Shown here: piece after piece, positions 30,802-43,608 of the stretch | Layout: each line of letters starts with the position of its first letter | Position numbering within the stretch: the stretch's first letter is position 1 | NCBI RefSeq assembly: GCF_019393635.1 | Contig: NC_057862.1 | Span: 268,474,441 to 268,538,440 of the forward strand | DNA length: 64,000 bases | Reading direction: 5' to 3' | Source of the DNA: Dromiciops gliroides | Taxonomy: Eukaryota; Chordata; Mammalia; Microbiotheria; Microbiotheriidae | The notes under the pieces: model-generated | What the model was told of the DNA's origin: nothing | Databases searched by the model: none | The model's input: the letters and a program-made list of their open reading frames with translations, nothing else | Made by a program: the position numbers and the translations under genes

Positions 30802-31342
30802 AGTGTGTAAAGAATTAATTGTTATTTGAAGTTTTTATGCCTCCACATGCACTGGCCTGGGGCTCTGCAAACCACAATGTGCTCCACCCACTGGTTGTAG
30901 CAGTTGCCATGGCACTGGGACCTCACCTCACCTCATCATCACTCGCTGATGCCTACACAGGCCTGGCAAAATTATAATGATTGGAAGCCTAGTGAGGGCA
31001 GTCATGTGACTGTCAGAACGGCCAGACAGTTGGTTGGGGGCTATGTGGGGTTTTGGGGAACGGGGAGAAGTCGCCATTCTAGCTGGAAAGCTGGAAGGGG
31101 ACAAGAGCAGGGCTATGTATTCTCAGCTGATTCCTGGTCGGTGGTATTTTTTCAGGTTGTATAATTTCCTTTCCCTTGATCCTACTGATCCTGTTTGTGT
31201 TTTTTTTTTTTTTTTAAGTTCATTCTTGTTAAAATAAATCCTGTTCTGTTTTGAGGGAGGCTGCTGGTCTCCTTCCTTGCCCCAATATTGCGGCGAGCCG
31301 CTTAGCTAACACTCCCCAATTAAAAATTGGTCCCCACAATTG
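30802..31342 (+). mobile_element. Solo LTR (family 1), 533 bp
   Basis: TGTAAAGAATT...GGTCCCCACA at 30806-31338; flanks agtg / attg (one mismatch). Shares gcctggcaaaattataatga and gtgagggcagtcatgtgact with the LTR at 16786, but lacks the L1 insert, so it shows the uninterrupted LTR. Confidence 0.83.
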
Positions 31343-31359
31343 CCTTTCCAACTCTAAAT

Positions 31360-31720
31360 ACACAATTAAACACTTATTAAGCACCTATATGCCAGGTATT
31401 GGGATGGGGAAAGACAACACATAAAACTAGGTGAAAACTGGTGGAGGGGAAGGAGGGTGGGTAGTCCATGCAAGGGCATACTGGAGAAGTCAGTCAAAGA
31501 AATCCCAAAGAAGTGAGAAACACAGGGCTGAGGTCTCTCCTTAAATGGAGGTTTGGCATTCATGGCCCCACCCGCCAATCAAAAGTTGAGGTTAGTAGTG
31601 AGGTGGATTTCCAGTGTTGATGAGATCTTATAAGATGATTAAGTTATCACAATAATGAACTTCTTGGGGCATGATAAAGTCCTAAGCAGAAATGAGCAGT
31701 TTAGCCACAGTGCTTGAATG
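31360..31720 (+). repeat. Dispersed 'cacttattaagcacc' repeat
   Basis: Starts aacacttattaagcacctat and shares cttaaa..gaggtttgg..ttcatgg with 18900-18950. Confidence 0.45.
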
Positions 31721-31849
31721 GAACCTTGTGTAAAATTGTGGTGATTTGCCTGGGTTAAATACCATTGGTAACTCTGGATGGGGTGCTAATATTCTATTCT
31801 TTCTTTTTTTTTTATTATTTTTAGGTTTTCTGACTGGCTTATGAGGAAA

Positions 31850-32025
31850 TAGTTTTCATTTGGATTCAGAAGACCTAGGTTCAAATCATAGTTCTACTCC
31901 TTATTGTGTGACCATCAGAACATCATTTAACCTTTCTAGGCCTCAGTTTCCTAATCTGTAAAATGAAAAGGTTGCACTAGATGACTTCTCAGGCCACTTG
32001 CAGCTCTAAATCTATGATCCTAGGA
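31850..32025 (+). repeat. Old MIR-type SINE just upstream of the PRORP coding exon
   Basis: gacctaggttcaaatcatag, gcctcagtttcctaatctgt, gcagctctaaatctatgatc. It ends about 220 bp before the probable acceptor. Confidence 0.65.
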
Positions 32026-32278
32026 CCCTTTGAACACCAGGGCCTAGAAGAACCTTAGCTCTAAGCAGAGTGCTCTGTCCTAGATATTGGATCTAACTGC
32101 CTCTTTGTACCTAGAGAGAAATCACCCTTCCTTTCAGTTAGATGTTAGTGTTCTCTGTTTACAAAAAAAGGCCTTTAACTTGTTTTTCATTGAGAAACTG
32201 AACATTTCTCTTCTCAAAATTGGCCCATTTTCATCCCCTCAGGATCCTCTTCTCATCCTCGTGTCTCCATTCTGCATG

Positions 32279-33273
32279 ATGACTTTCCTTTTGTCTTTCT
32301 GTCGGAGTTTTCAGATACTCTGGAAGAACAGACTGAATCAGGGACCGGGTCTCAGGAATCAGACATTCTCTGTTTTATACTCCTACTTCCACTTTAGTAG
32401 GAAAGAGCGGAGGTATTTTTCTCTTACTTTACCATTTCTACAAAACACCAAATCAATTAATTTGCTGATTTCCAAGACCATATCTAGTAGAAAGAATGGT
32501 AAGAACCGACATAGGCAAGAGTCTTTTGTTTCCCCTCATCCCTTGTTTTCAGCTGGAACTGCTAAGAAGAAATCAGAGATGCTTGGATATAAGAAAGATC
32601 AGCAGCACTGTTTCCCCTTTAGCAGGCCTGTGTTACTCCCAACAAAACCTTTGAATTCAGAAGAATGGGAAAAAGTAAAGGAAAATTATGAACAAAAAGA
32701 CATTTTTGAAAATTGGATGATGGCACAGATGATCAAATATAATTGCTCTATAGATATTGCAAAATCACTGCTGTCTTGGAAAGCCAGGAAAAATAATGGT
32801 ATTGTGGATTATAAACTACTTATCGGGTATTTGACTTTGTGTGTTTCTCAGAGACAGACAACAGAGGTTATTGATGTATATGAAATTGTGAAAAACAGGT
32901 ACAAAACTCTAGAACTTGAAGGTTATACTCTTCTCATCGAGGGATTAATCCATTCAGATCGGTGGAGAGAAGCTTTGATCCTGTTAGAAGACATCAAAAA
33001 AGTCATACTTCCTTCAAAAAAGAATTATGGTAACTGTATCAAAGGAGCTCTTCTTAACCAAGAAATGAACTTAGCTTGGAATCTCTATCTTGAAATGCTT
33101 AATCAGAGAATAATTCCTACTTGGGAAACTTTTCAGGATTTCTTTGACTTTGCAAAAGGTGTGAAGAATAGTCAATTTGAAAGAAGACTCTTAGACATCC
33201 TTTTATATCTAAGACACAACCAAATGTATCCTACTGAACCCTTTGCCCAGAGTATAAAAGCATGGTTTGAGAG
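32279..33273 (+). CDS. PRORP: PRORP large coding exon (targeting peptide and PPR domain)
   Basis: Frame open from 32087; the ATG at 32279 ([11 protein letters not shown]) was chosen because human PRORP also begins MTF and this ATG has A at -3. A second ATG lies directly before it at 32276. A plausible acceptor, CATCCCCTCAG, ends at 32242, so the open codons before it are probably intron or UTR. The exon ends GAG AG/GTAAGT at 33273. It contains 331 codons plus two bases. The N-terminal ~130 residues diverge from human; the PPR part is well conserved. Confidence 0.93.
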
Positions 33274-36200
33274 GTAAGTTTTGATTTAAAAAAACAAACA
33301 AAACACAAAACATTTATACCCTGGACGAAGTAGTGCTGTTTAATAGTTGTTCATTGTAATCATCTATAGCTTTTAGATTTCATATTTGTTTTTAGCAATA
33401 GCATCAAACCTAAACTATGCTCATCTCTAGCTTCCAAATATGAGAGTAGAGTATTTGTTGTGCACCTTTTTCTCCTTTTACTTCATCCAGTTCATCCTAC
33501 TTTGAGTTTAAAGATGGTTAATTTTGCTTTGTTTTGTTTATTTACTTTTAAGCTCAGGTACTTGGAGTGAGAGGAAAAGGAAAGTAGAATTTAGCTGGGA
33601 ATTTTTTCTTAGGTTCCTCAAAGGTTTCAGTGGCTAGGCTTGCTATTGTCTCATTTTTCAGAGTAAAGCTGTTTAGGAATTTGTAACTAGAGACTTTTTT
33701 CTTGGATTTTTCCATCTTTTCATGGCTCTCTTTCCTCCTTTTTTTTTTTTTTCCACGGGACAATGGGGGTTAAGTGACTTGCCCAGAGACACACAGCTAG
33801 TAAGTGGCAAGTGTCTGAGGTTAGATTTGAACTCAGATCTTCCTGAATGCAGAGCCAGTGCCCTAACCACTGCACCACCTAGCTGCCCCCCTTTCCTTTT
33901 TTTTTTTTTACATGGCTCTCTTCTCTTTTTTTTCTGTTGCTTTCACCCACTTTAATAATCTGCTTCACAGAGCAGGGTGTGGAATGAAGGAGACTTTATA
34001 AAGGCTGCTCATGAAGCCTTTGAAAAAAATGGTTTTTAAAAACCAACTCATACCTATTTATTTTTTTGCTTTGCCTGACATCTAATTTATTTTCTTCTTA
34101 AAAAGAAATTGTCTTTTTATTTAACAATTAAGTGTTTGCTCTGTGCAGTTCATAAGAGTAAGCCCTAGTGCTACGATGACAAAAATAGTTGTCCCTGCTT
34201 TCATGGTGCCTGCTTTCTACTCTGTGTATATGTGTACATGTATAATAAAAGTTAAATTGAGGAAGTGAGCACAAACTGGTGAGATCACAGAAGGCTTTTC
34301 AAAGGAGGTGGTACCGAAATCTTCAGGTAATTCAAGGATTCTCAGAGGTAGAAATGAAGAGGAAGTACATTGAAGGAATGAGTATTGGAAAATGGTAGAT
34401 CAATTCTGTAATAGGCTAGAGAGGAACTGATATTTCAGTTTCGCTAGACTAGAATTGATGGTGTGTAGCAGCATGAGTTAAAACTGGCAAAGTATATAAG
34501 AACTAGATAGTGGAGGTTCTTAGATGCCAGACTGAAAAGATTTATATTGTATCCCACTGTCTTCTCTATTCTGTAGGTTTTCAATTATGTTCCATGTTTT
34601 AGCTCAGGAAATGGGAATTGTACTTTTTAAATTTTTTTTTTTTGCCCGGGGGGGGGGGGCGGTGTCTTTTGTACAGGGTAGCCTAAGGCACACCTTTGAA
34701 GTAGTAATAAATAGTTTAATAATCAAAACAGTGCTTAGGTATATTGGTTGAGTACAAGAAGTGTAAAACAGTTTTTTTCATGGAGCATACATGGCCATTG
34801 GGAAGAAGCACATGAAAGTTAAACAATATGAAAGAATTGAGGCAGTATGAGAGGGTTAATTATTATATACATTTTTTTTGTGGGGCAGTAAGGGTTAAGT
34901 GACTTGCCCAAGGTCACACAGCTAGCAAGTATCAAGTGTCTGAGACTGTATTTAAACTCAGGTCCTCCTGAATCCATTTTATCTACTGCATCACCTCCTT
35001 GCCCCCATAGATGTGGTTTTAATCTCTATTTCTATTGATCCACCCATAGGCTCCTGGGCTGGTCCCAAAAAGGATTAGCGAAAATTTCTAAGAACTATGC
35101 TTTCCGGGGGCAGCTAGGTGGCGCAGTGGATAGAGCACTGGCCCTGGAGTCAGGAGTACCTGAGTTCAAATCCGACCTCACATTGCCTCACTAAAAAATT
35201 TAAAAAATAATTAAAAAAAAAAAACTATGCTTTCTAAAGTGGGGTCCCTGGGTTCCCCCCAAAAACCCATTATTAATCATCATTTTCTCATAATACCTAG
35301 TTACTGCTAGTTGCTTACCATTTTTCCCAAAGGTTTTTGTCTAATAATGAGGTCTTGGCTCACTACCTAGGATCTTTGGATTTAGGCTACTGTGTTCATT
35401 TGCTTCTGTATATCATGTACCCAAACTGTTTCATTGATCAGCCTCTCTTAACTACTACCAAATTGTTTTGATAATTACTGCTCTCTAGTATAGTTTGAGA
35501 ACTGCTATTGCTAGACAACCTTTACCAACTCTTTTTTTGGTCACTATTAATTCTCTTGATATTTTTTACTTTTGTTCCTCCAGATTAATTTTGGGTTTTT
35601 TTTCTAGCTCTATAAAGTAATCCATTGGTAGTTTGGTATGGCACTGAATAAGTAAATTAATTTAGGTTGTATTATCATTTTTATTATATTGCTTCACCTG
35701 TCCATGAGCAATTAATATTTCTCCAATTATTTACCTTCATTTGTATAAAGAGTTGTTGTAATGGTGTTCATATGGTTCCAATGTGTGTCTTACCAGGTAA
35801 ACCCCCCAGTATTTCATGTTTTCTATAGTTGCTTTAAATGGAATTCCTCATTTTCATCTTCTGAGATTTGGTTGGTAATACAGAAATGCTGATGATTTGT
35901 GAGGACTTATTTTTATCTTACAACTTTGCTAAAGTTGTTAATTTTATCAGTCAGTTTTTTATTTGACTCTAGGGTTCTGTAAATTCATATCCAATGCAAA
36001 AAGCAATAATCATATTTGTTGCTTAAGCTATTTTTCAATTTATTTTTGTTGTCTTATTCCTATAGCTAACACCATATTGAATAGTAATGGTGATAATGAA
36101 TAGACATTCTTGCTTTTCCCATGATCTTTCAGTAGAGAAGCTGCTAATTCTTCTCCATTACAGAAAATTCTGGCTCTTGGCTTCAGATAGATGCTACTTA

Positions 36201-39200
36201 CAACATTATGGGGAGGTCCATAATGTTTTGTTTTTGTTTTGGCAGAGCAATGGGGGTTAAGTGACTTGCCCAGGGTCACACAGCTAGTGTCAAGTGTATG
36301 AGGCCGGATTTGAACTCAGGTACTCCTGAATCCAGGTCCAGTGCTTTATCCACTGTGCCACCTAGCTGCCCCAGAGAGGTCCATAATGAATAAAATAGGA
36401 ATAAATCTATCTTTTCTGCTGTTTTTAACATGAATAGGTACTTAATCTTGTTAAAAGCTTTTTCTGCATCTGCTGGTTAAAGGATATTGTTTTTGTTGTT
36501 TTGTTATTAATAATGGTAAGTTATGCTTATAGTTTTTCTAATATTGAACTAGCTCATTATTATATAAGTCAAACAAAATCTTGATAATTTTTGCTATGTT
36601 GTTGTAGTGTCCTTGCCAATATTTTATTTTAAATTTTTTATGAATATTCATTAGGAATATTGCTCTATAGTTTTCTGTATTCTCCTATGAATCAAGAACA
36701 TGGTGGTGGTATTATTGGTCGTGGTGTTTTGTAAATTTTTTGTATCAGAAAGAATTTGATACAACCCCTTCTTTTCCTGTTTCTTCAAACAGTTTATGTA
36801 ATATTGAAATTAAATATTAATTTGTAAATCTGGTCCTGGTTTTTTTGGGGGGGAATTCATTTGTGGCTTGTTCAATTTCTTTTTCTGAGACTGGTTTAAG
36901 TCCATTCATCTGTACATTTTATGTTTTGTAAAATATCCATTACATTTAGATTGCCAACTTATGTTGACATAAAATAGTAAAATAGCTGTTAGAAATTTCT
37001 TATATTTTCCCCCCTTTGGGTGTGAATTTATCTTTTTCATTTTTTATAGTGGTAATTTTTCTCCTTTTTAAAAATATAGCTAATGGTTTGTCTTTTTAAA
37101 AATTTGTTAGTTTTCCAATTTTTTTGAGTTGCATGCCCATTGCATTTATCTTCTCTTTCTTTTATTGTTAAATGTGTTTAGGGAGAGAAAATTTCTGCTG
37201 AAGGCTATTTTGGCTGTATCCCCAAAGTTTCAATATGTTGTCTCATTTTTAAAAAAATTTTCCGCTCTTTTTTTTTTTTTTACATGTGTATATAATATTA
37301 AAAAAAAATTGACGGGGCAGCTAGATGGCGCAGTGGATAGAGCACCGGCCCTGGAGTCAGGAGTACCTGAGTTCAAATCCGGCCTCAGACACTTAATACT
37401 TACTAGCTGTGTGACTCTGGGCAAGTCACTTAACCCCAATTGCCTCACTAAAAAAAAAAAAAAAATTGACATTCTTTTTTTTTTTAATTAAAGTTTCAAA
37501 TTCTCTCTCCTCCTCCCTCTTTGAAAAGTCATGCAATTTGATATAGATTATAAATGTCCAATCATGCAAAACATATTCTCATAATTAACCATGTTGCAAA
37601 AGAAAACAGACCAAAAAACCCAAGAAAAATAAAGTAAAAAAATATATACATATTGTTGTGGCTAAGTGAAGTGATCAGAACCAGAAGAACATTGTACACA
37701 GTAACAGCAATATTGTATGATGATCAACTATGATGACTTTGCTATTCTCAGCAAAACAGTAATCCAAAACAGTTCCAAAGGACTCGTGTTGAAAAATGCT
37801 ATCCACCTTTAGAGAAAGAACTGATAGAGTCTGAATGCAGATTGAAGCATACTATTTGTCACTTGATTCATTTCTTTATTTAATTGTGGTGTAAATTCTG
37901 AGGGAGGGGTTTTGTTTATGTTTTCTTTCACCAAATGACTGATACAGAAATGTTTTGTATGGTTTCACATGTATAGCCTACATCAAATTGCATTCTGTCT
38001 TGGAGGGGGAAAGGGAGAGAGGAATGGAGAGAATTTTGAACTCAGAATTTTTAAAGGGAAGTGTTGGGAAATGTTTTTAAATGCAACTGGGGGGAAATAA
38101 TAAAATATTAAAACAAAATATAAAAAATAGCTAAGTCATTTAGAGTTAATCATCATACAGTATTGCTCTTACTGTGTATGATGTTCTCCTGGTTCTACTC
38201 ACTTAACTTCAGTTTCTTAGGTTTTTCTGAAACCATCTTACTCATTTCTTATAGCACAAGAGTACTCCATCAGAATCATATACTACAACTTGTTCAGCCA
38301 TTCCCCAGTTGATAGGCATCACCTCAATTCCCAATTCTTTGTCACCAGGAAAAGAGCTGCTGTAAATGTTTTTGTACTTAGAGGTCCTTTTCTTTTTTCT
38401 TTTATCTCTTTGGGCTATAGACCTAGTAGTGATATTGCTGGGTCAAAGAGTATGCACACTTTTATAGCCCTTTTAGACATAATTACAAATTATTCTCCAT
38501 AATGGTTAGATTAGTTCACAACTAAGAAAATAATACATTACTGTCCCAATTTTTCCACATTCCCTCCGACATTTGTCATTTTCCTTTCCTGTCATATTAA
38601 CCAACTCAGACTTTTAAAATTTACATCTTTCTAAACAGTAGTGACTTTCAGCATTTTTTTCATAGTGACTATAGGTAGCCTTGATTTATTCATCTAAAAA
38701 CTGTTCATATCCTTTAATGATTTATCATTTGGGGAATGACTCATATTCTTTGGCTCAATTCTCTATATATGAGAAATGAGGCCTTTATCAGAAAAACTTG
38801 CTGTAAAAATTTTCCCCCCAGTTTTCTGCTTTCTTTCTAATCTTGGCTGCAATGAATTTGTTTGCGCAGAAACATTTTTAATTTAATGTAATCAAAAATG
38901 TCCATTTTACATCTCATAATGCTTTCTATCTTTTGTTTATTCATAAGTTCTTCCTTCTCCTGTGATAGCTCCCTTTATATCGAGGTCATCCATTTTGACC
39001 TTGTTTTGGTAAATAGTTTAAGATATTGGTCTATGCCAATAATGCCATGTATTATATGACTGTTCTATTATATTGATCTATCTATTTCTTAAACAGATAT
39101 GGGATGAATTTACCCGTAAAATGGAAACAGCAGAATGGATTAAAAATCAGAATCCAACAATATGTTGTTTATAAGAAACAAAATTAAGATGAAAGATATA

Positions 39201-42200
39201 CACAGAGTTAAAATAAAGGGCTGGAGTAGAATATCAGCTAATGTAAAAAAGCAGGGGTAGCAAAAATGATCTCAAAGTTAAAGCTAAAATAGATCTAATT
39301 TAAAGAGATAAACAGGGAAACTACACTATGTGTCACCAGTATTATTCAATATTGTTTTAGAAATGCTAGAAGAGAAGAAAAAGAAATGGAAGGAATTAGA
39401 ATGGGAAATGAGGTAATAAACTATCTCTTTTAACACTCAACATGATGATGTATTTGGAAAATCCTAAGATTCAAATAAAAAGGTAGTTGAGATAATTAGT
39501 AATTTTAGCTAAGTGCTAGGATATAAAATAACCACATAAATCATCAGCATTTTTATATATTGCCAACAAAACACTGCAAGAAGAGATAGATGCCCCATTT
39601 GAAATAATTATAGACAGTATAAAATACTTGGGCATATACCTGCCAAAATAGACCAAAGAGCTACATGAACATAATTATAAAACACTTTATACAAATAAAG
39701 TCAGATTTAGGGGCAGCTAGGTGGTGCAGTGGATAAAGCACTGGCCCTGGATTCAGGAGTACCTGAGTTCAAATTCAGCCTCAGACAGTTGACACTGACT
39801 GTGTGAACCTGGGCAAGTTACTTAACCCCGATTGCCCACAAAAAAAAAAATCCATAAAGTCAGATTTAAATAATTGGAGAAATATTAAGTGTTTAATTAA
39901 GAACAAATTAAAAATCCCCAATTAAGCACCAAATTGGAACTTTTGAAAATTAAAGGAGAGATGAATAAAATTGAAAGCAAAAAAACCATTGAACTATTAA
40001 ATCTAGGAGCTAGATTTAGGGGGGGGACAATAAAATAGATAAACCATTATTTAATTTGATCTTTTTTTTAAAAGGTAAACCAAATCACCAGTATCAAAAA
40101 TGAAAAGGGTGGGGCAGCTAGGTGGCACAGTGGATAGAGCACTGGCCCTGGATTCAGGAGGACCTGAGTTCAAATCCAGCCTCAGACACCTAACACTAGC
40201 TGTGTGACCCTGGGCAAGTCACTTAACCCCAATTGCCTCACACACACACACACACACACACACAATGAAAAGGGTGAATTCACCAGCGAAGAGGGAAGTA
40301 ATCATTTAGGAGCTATTTTGCCCAATTATATGCCAGTAAATCTGACAATCTAAGTGAAATGGATGAATATTTATAGAAATATAAAATTCCTAGATTAACA
40401 GAAGAGGTAATAACCCTATCTTAGAAGAAAAAGAATAAGCCATAAATGAACTCCCTAAGAAAAAATGTCCAGGACCAGATGGATTCAGAGGTGAATTCTA
40501 CCAAACATTTAAAGAACAATTCTAATCAACTTTGGGAAAACAAGCAAAGGAGTCCTATCAAATTTCCTTTGACACAACTATGGTGTCAAAAAAATCAGGA
40601 AGAGTTAAAACAGAAAACTATAGACAAATTTTCCTAATGAATATTATAACAAAAAATTTAAATAAAATACTGGCAAGAATAGTACAGCAGTGTATTTTTT
40701 TAAATCATAAAAGTATTTTATTATTTTCCAGTTACATGTAAAGATAGTTGTCAACATTTGTTTTCATAAGATTTCCAAATTTTTCTCCCTTCCCTCCCCC
40801 CTCCCCAAGACAGAAAGCAATCTAATACAGGTTATATATGTACAATCATATTAAACATTTCTGCATTAGTCATGTTATGAAAGAAGAATCAGAACAAAAG
40901 GGGAAAATCTCAACAACAACAAAAAATGAAACAGTATTGCTGAGAAGCGTTAAGTCTATAACATTTGATCATTGCACAATGTTTCTGTTACTGTGTACAA
41001 TGTTCTCCTGGTTCTGCTCCCTTCACTCAGCATCAGTCCACTTAAGTCTTTCCAGGTTTTCCTAAAATCTGCCTGCTCATCATTTCTTACAGCACAATAG
41101 TATACCACAACTTGTTCATCCATCTCCAGTTGATGAACATTCCCTTGATTTCCAATTCTTTGCCCCCACAAAGAGAGCTGCTATAAATATTTTTGTACAT
41201 GTGGGTCCTTTTCCCCTTTTTAGGATCTCTTTGGGATACAGACCTAGTAGTGGTGTTACTGGCTCAAAGTCCCATAGCCCTTTGGGCATAGTTTCAAATT
41301 ACAGCAATATATTATATAGATCATCTACCATGACCAGGTGGGATTTATACTAGGTTCATTATTAGGAAAACTATCAGCATAATCAACCATATCAATAACA
41401 AACCCATCAAAAATCATAATTATCTCAAGAGATGCAGAAAAGGCTTTTGAGAAAATACAATTCATTCATATTTTTAAAATACTGGAAAACATAGGAATAA
41501 ATGGAGCTTTCTTTAAAATGATAAGTATCTAAAACCATCAGTAAGCCTTCAGGGTGAAAAAAGGATATCCATTATCACCACAGTCTGCTGTGTGGAGCCC
41601 AGCAAGGGGAGGAGCAGGTCTGCTGAACAATATACTTACATTATGGGAGAACTGTGTATATAATATTTCTTTTTTACCCCATATGGTCAATTTTGTGAAA
41701 GGGCCACAGCTGAGAAATATGTAGACACTTTTCTTTTGTCAATAGATTATTTCTTGGGGGTCTAACTTTTCTAAAATTCTATTCAAGACATTCACTTCTT
41801 TCTTGGTTAGATTTATCCAGGTCTGAGAAGGATAAAATGAGAACCCCATTAGTATGATGTTCCTATTTCTCCTTATAACTTTGCCTTTAAGCATATAGAT
41901 GTTGGCCCATATGTTTAGTATTGATATTAATTCATTGTCTGTGGTACTTTTCTGCAAGTTGTAGTTTCCCTGTTTATCTCTTTTAATTAGATCTATTTTT
42001 TCTGTTGCTTTGTTTGTGATCATTATTGCTATCCCTGCCTTTTAGATTTAGCAGAAGAAAAACAGATTTTTCTCCAGCCCCGTGTTTTAATTCCTTGTGC
42101 TTTCTGCTTCGAGTGTTTTTATAAATAATATGATGTTGGATTCTGATTTTTCTATTTTATGGGTGAATTTATCTTATTCATATTCATAGTTATTATTAAT

Positions 42201-43562
42201 TCTGTATTTCTCTTCATCCTATTCTCTTATACTTTTCCTTCTCTTTGCTTTTCACTCCTATAAAAATGAGAAGGATGAGAAAGAAGTGAGCTCAGCACTA
42301 GTGTTCTAGGTTTGGTGTAATCTGCTCCTGTTCCCCTGTCCCTCTTTTCTTTCCCTCACCTAGATTCCAATAACAAGGTCTTATCCTTTCTCTTAAGCCT
42401 CTCTTTGAAATCCATTCTATTTAAAGTTTGTTTTGCTTACTACTGATGGTTTGTTTGATCTGCCCTCCCTTTTACTCGCCATTTCACTTTTCCCCTTTTA
42501 TTCCTGTTTTCCTGTTGGCTGAATTGTATTTCTGTACATAATTGTTTGTGTACAGATGAGAGTGAAATTCAAATGTTGCCCATTCCTTCACCCTATCCTC
42601 CTCTTTTCTATAGAAAACTTCTACTTGCATCCCCAGATTGTATGAGATAATTTTCCCTTAACCTCTTTTCCCCTCCCCTTTAGCAGTATATTCCTTATAC
42701 CCTCTTTTTCCATTTTTTTAAGGTTTGTCAGGATATGACAGAACCACTCCTAGGCCCCCTCTGTCTATTTAAACTTCTTTTATGACCTCTAATGATGAAA
42801 GAAATGTGAGGAAACAAATGCTTCATCTCCCCATATTAAAAAATAAACGGTTTATCCTTGTTTAGTCCCTTCCTATTGCTCTCTCAGTTTACCTTTTTAA
42901 GTTGTCTCCTGTGTTGTTATTTCATGGTTTTTGCTCAGCTCTAGGCTTTTCATCAGGCATGCTTATAAGTCCTCATTTTCATTAATGGTACATCTCTTCC
43001 TCCCCCCCCCCCATTAGGTTTATGCTCAGTTTTCCTGGATATTCTATTCTTGGTTCTAGGCCTGGATCTTTTGCCTTCTGCATTATTGTATTCCAAGCCC
43101 TCTGCTCTTTTTAGAGGGGTGGATGCTAAGTCTTGTGTGATACTGACTGTGGCTCCTTGGTACTTGAATTCTTTCTTTCTGGGTGTTTGTAGTACTTTTT
43201 TCTTCTTTCTAGAAGCTCTAGGTTTTGGCTATAGTATTCCTGGGAGTTTTCATTTTGAGGTGTCTTTCAGGACGTGATTGGATTTTTCTGTTTCTACTTT
43301 GCCTTCTTGGTTCTAAGATAGATGAGCAGTTTTCTTTTGATTTCTTGATGTATTATGTCTGGGCTCTTTTTTGGGGGGGACAGTATGCTTTTCATCTAAC
43401 CATTGATTTTTTTTTTCTTTTTTTTAATTAATAAAGGTTTTTTTTTCCGTTACATGTAAAGATAGTTCTCAACTTTTGTTAATACAAGCTTTACAATTTC
43501 AGATTTTTCTCCCTCCCTCCCCTCCCTCCCCCCTCCCCTAGACAGCAGGTAATCTGATGTAG

Positions 43563-43608
<46 letters not shown>

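Larger units (their letters stand above)
39085..41575 (+). repeat. L1 ORF2 sense, rearranged, split by SINEs and a nested L1
   Basis: 39085-39900 is reverse-transcriptase text (agtgctaggatataaaataa, cttgggcatatacctgcc). 39900-40682 is text normally further upstream (aaaatgtccaggaccagatg). 41311-41575 continues after the nested L1. The reversed order of parts shows two fragments or a rearrangement. All frames are broken. Confidence 0.8.

Noticed and set aside
37314..37460. tRNA genes at the SINE heads
   Set aside because: A and B boxes are present, but the body does not fold into an intact tRNA and is a dispersed SINE.
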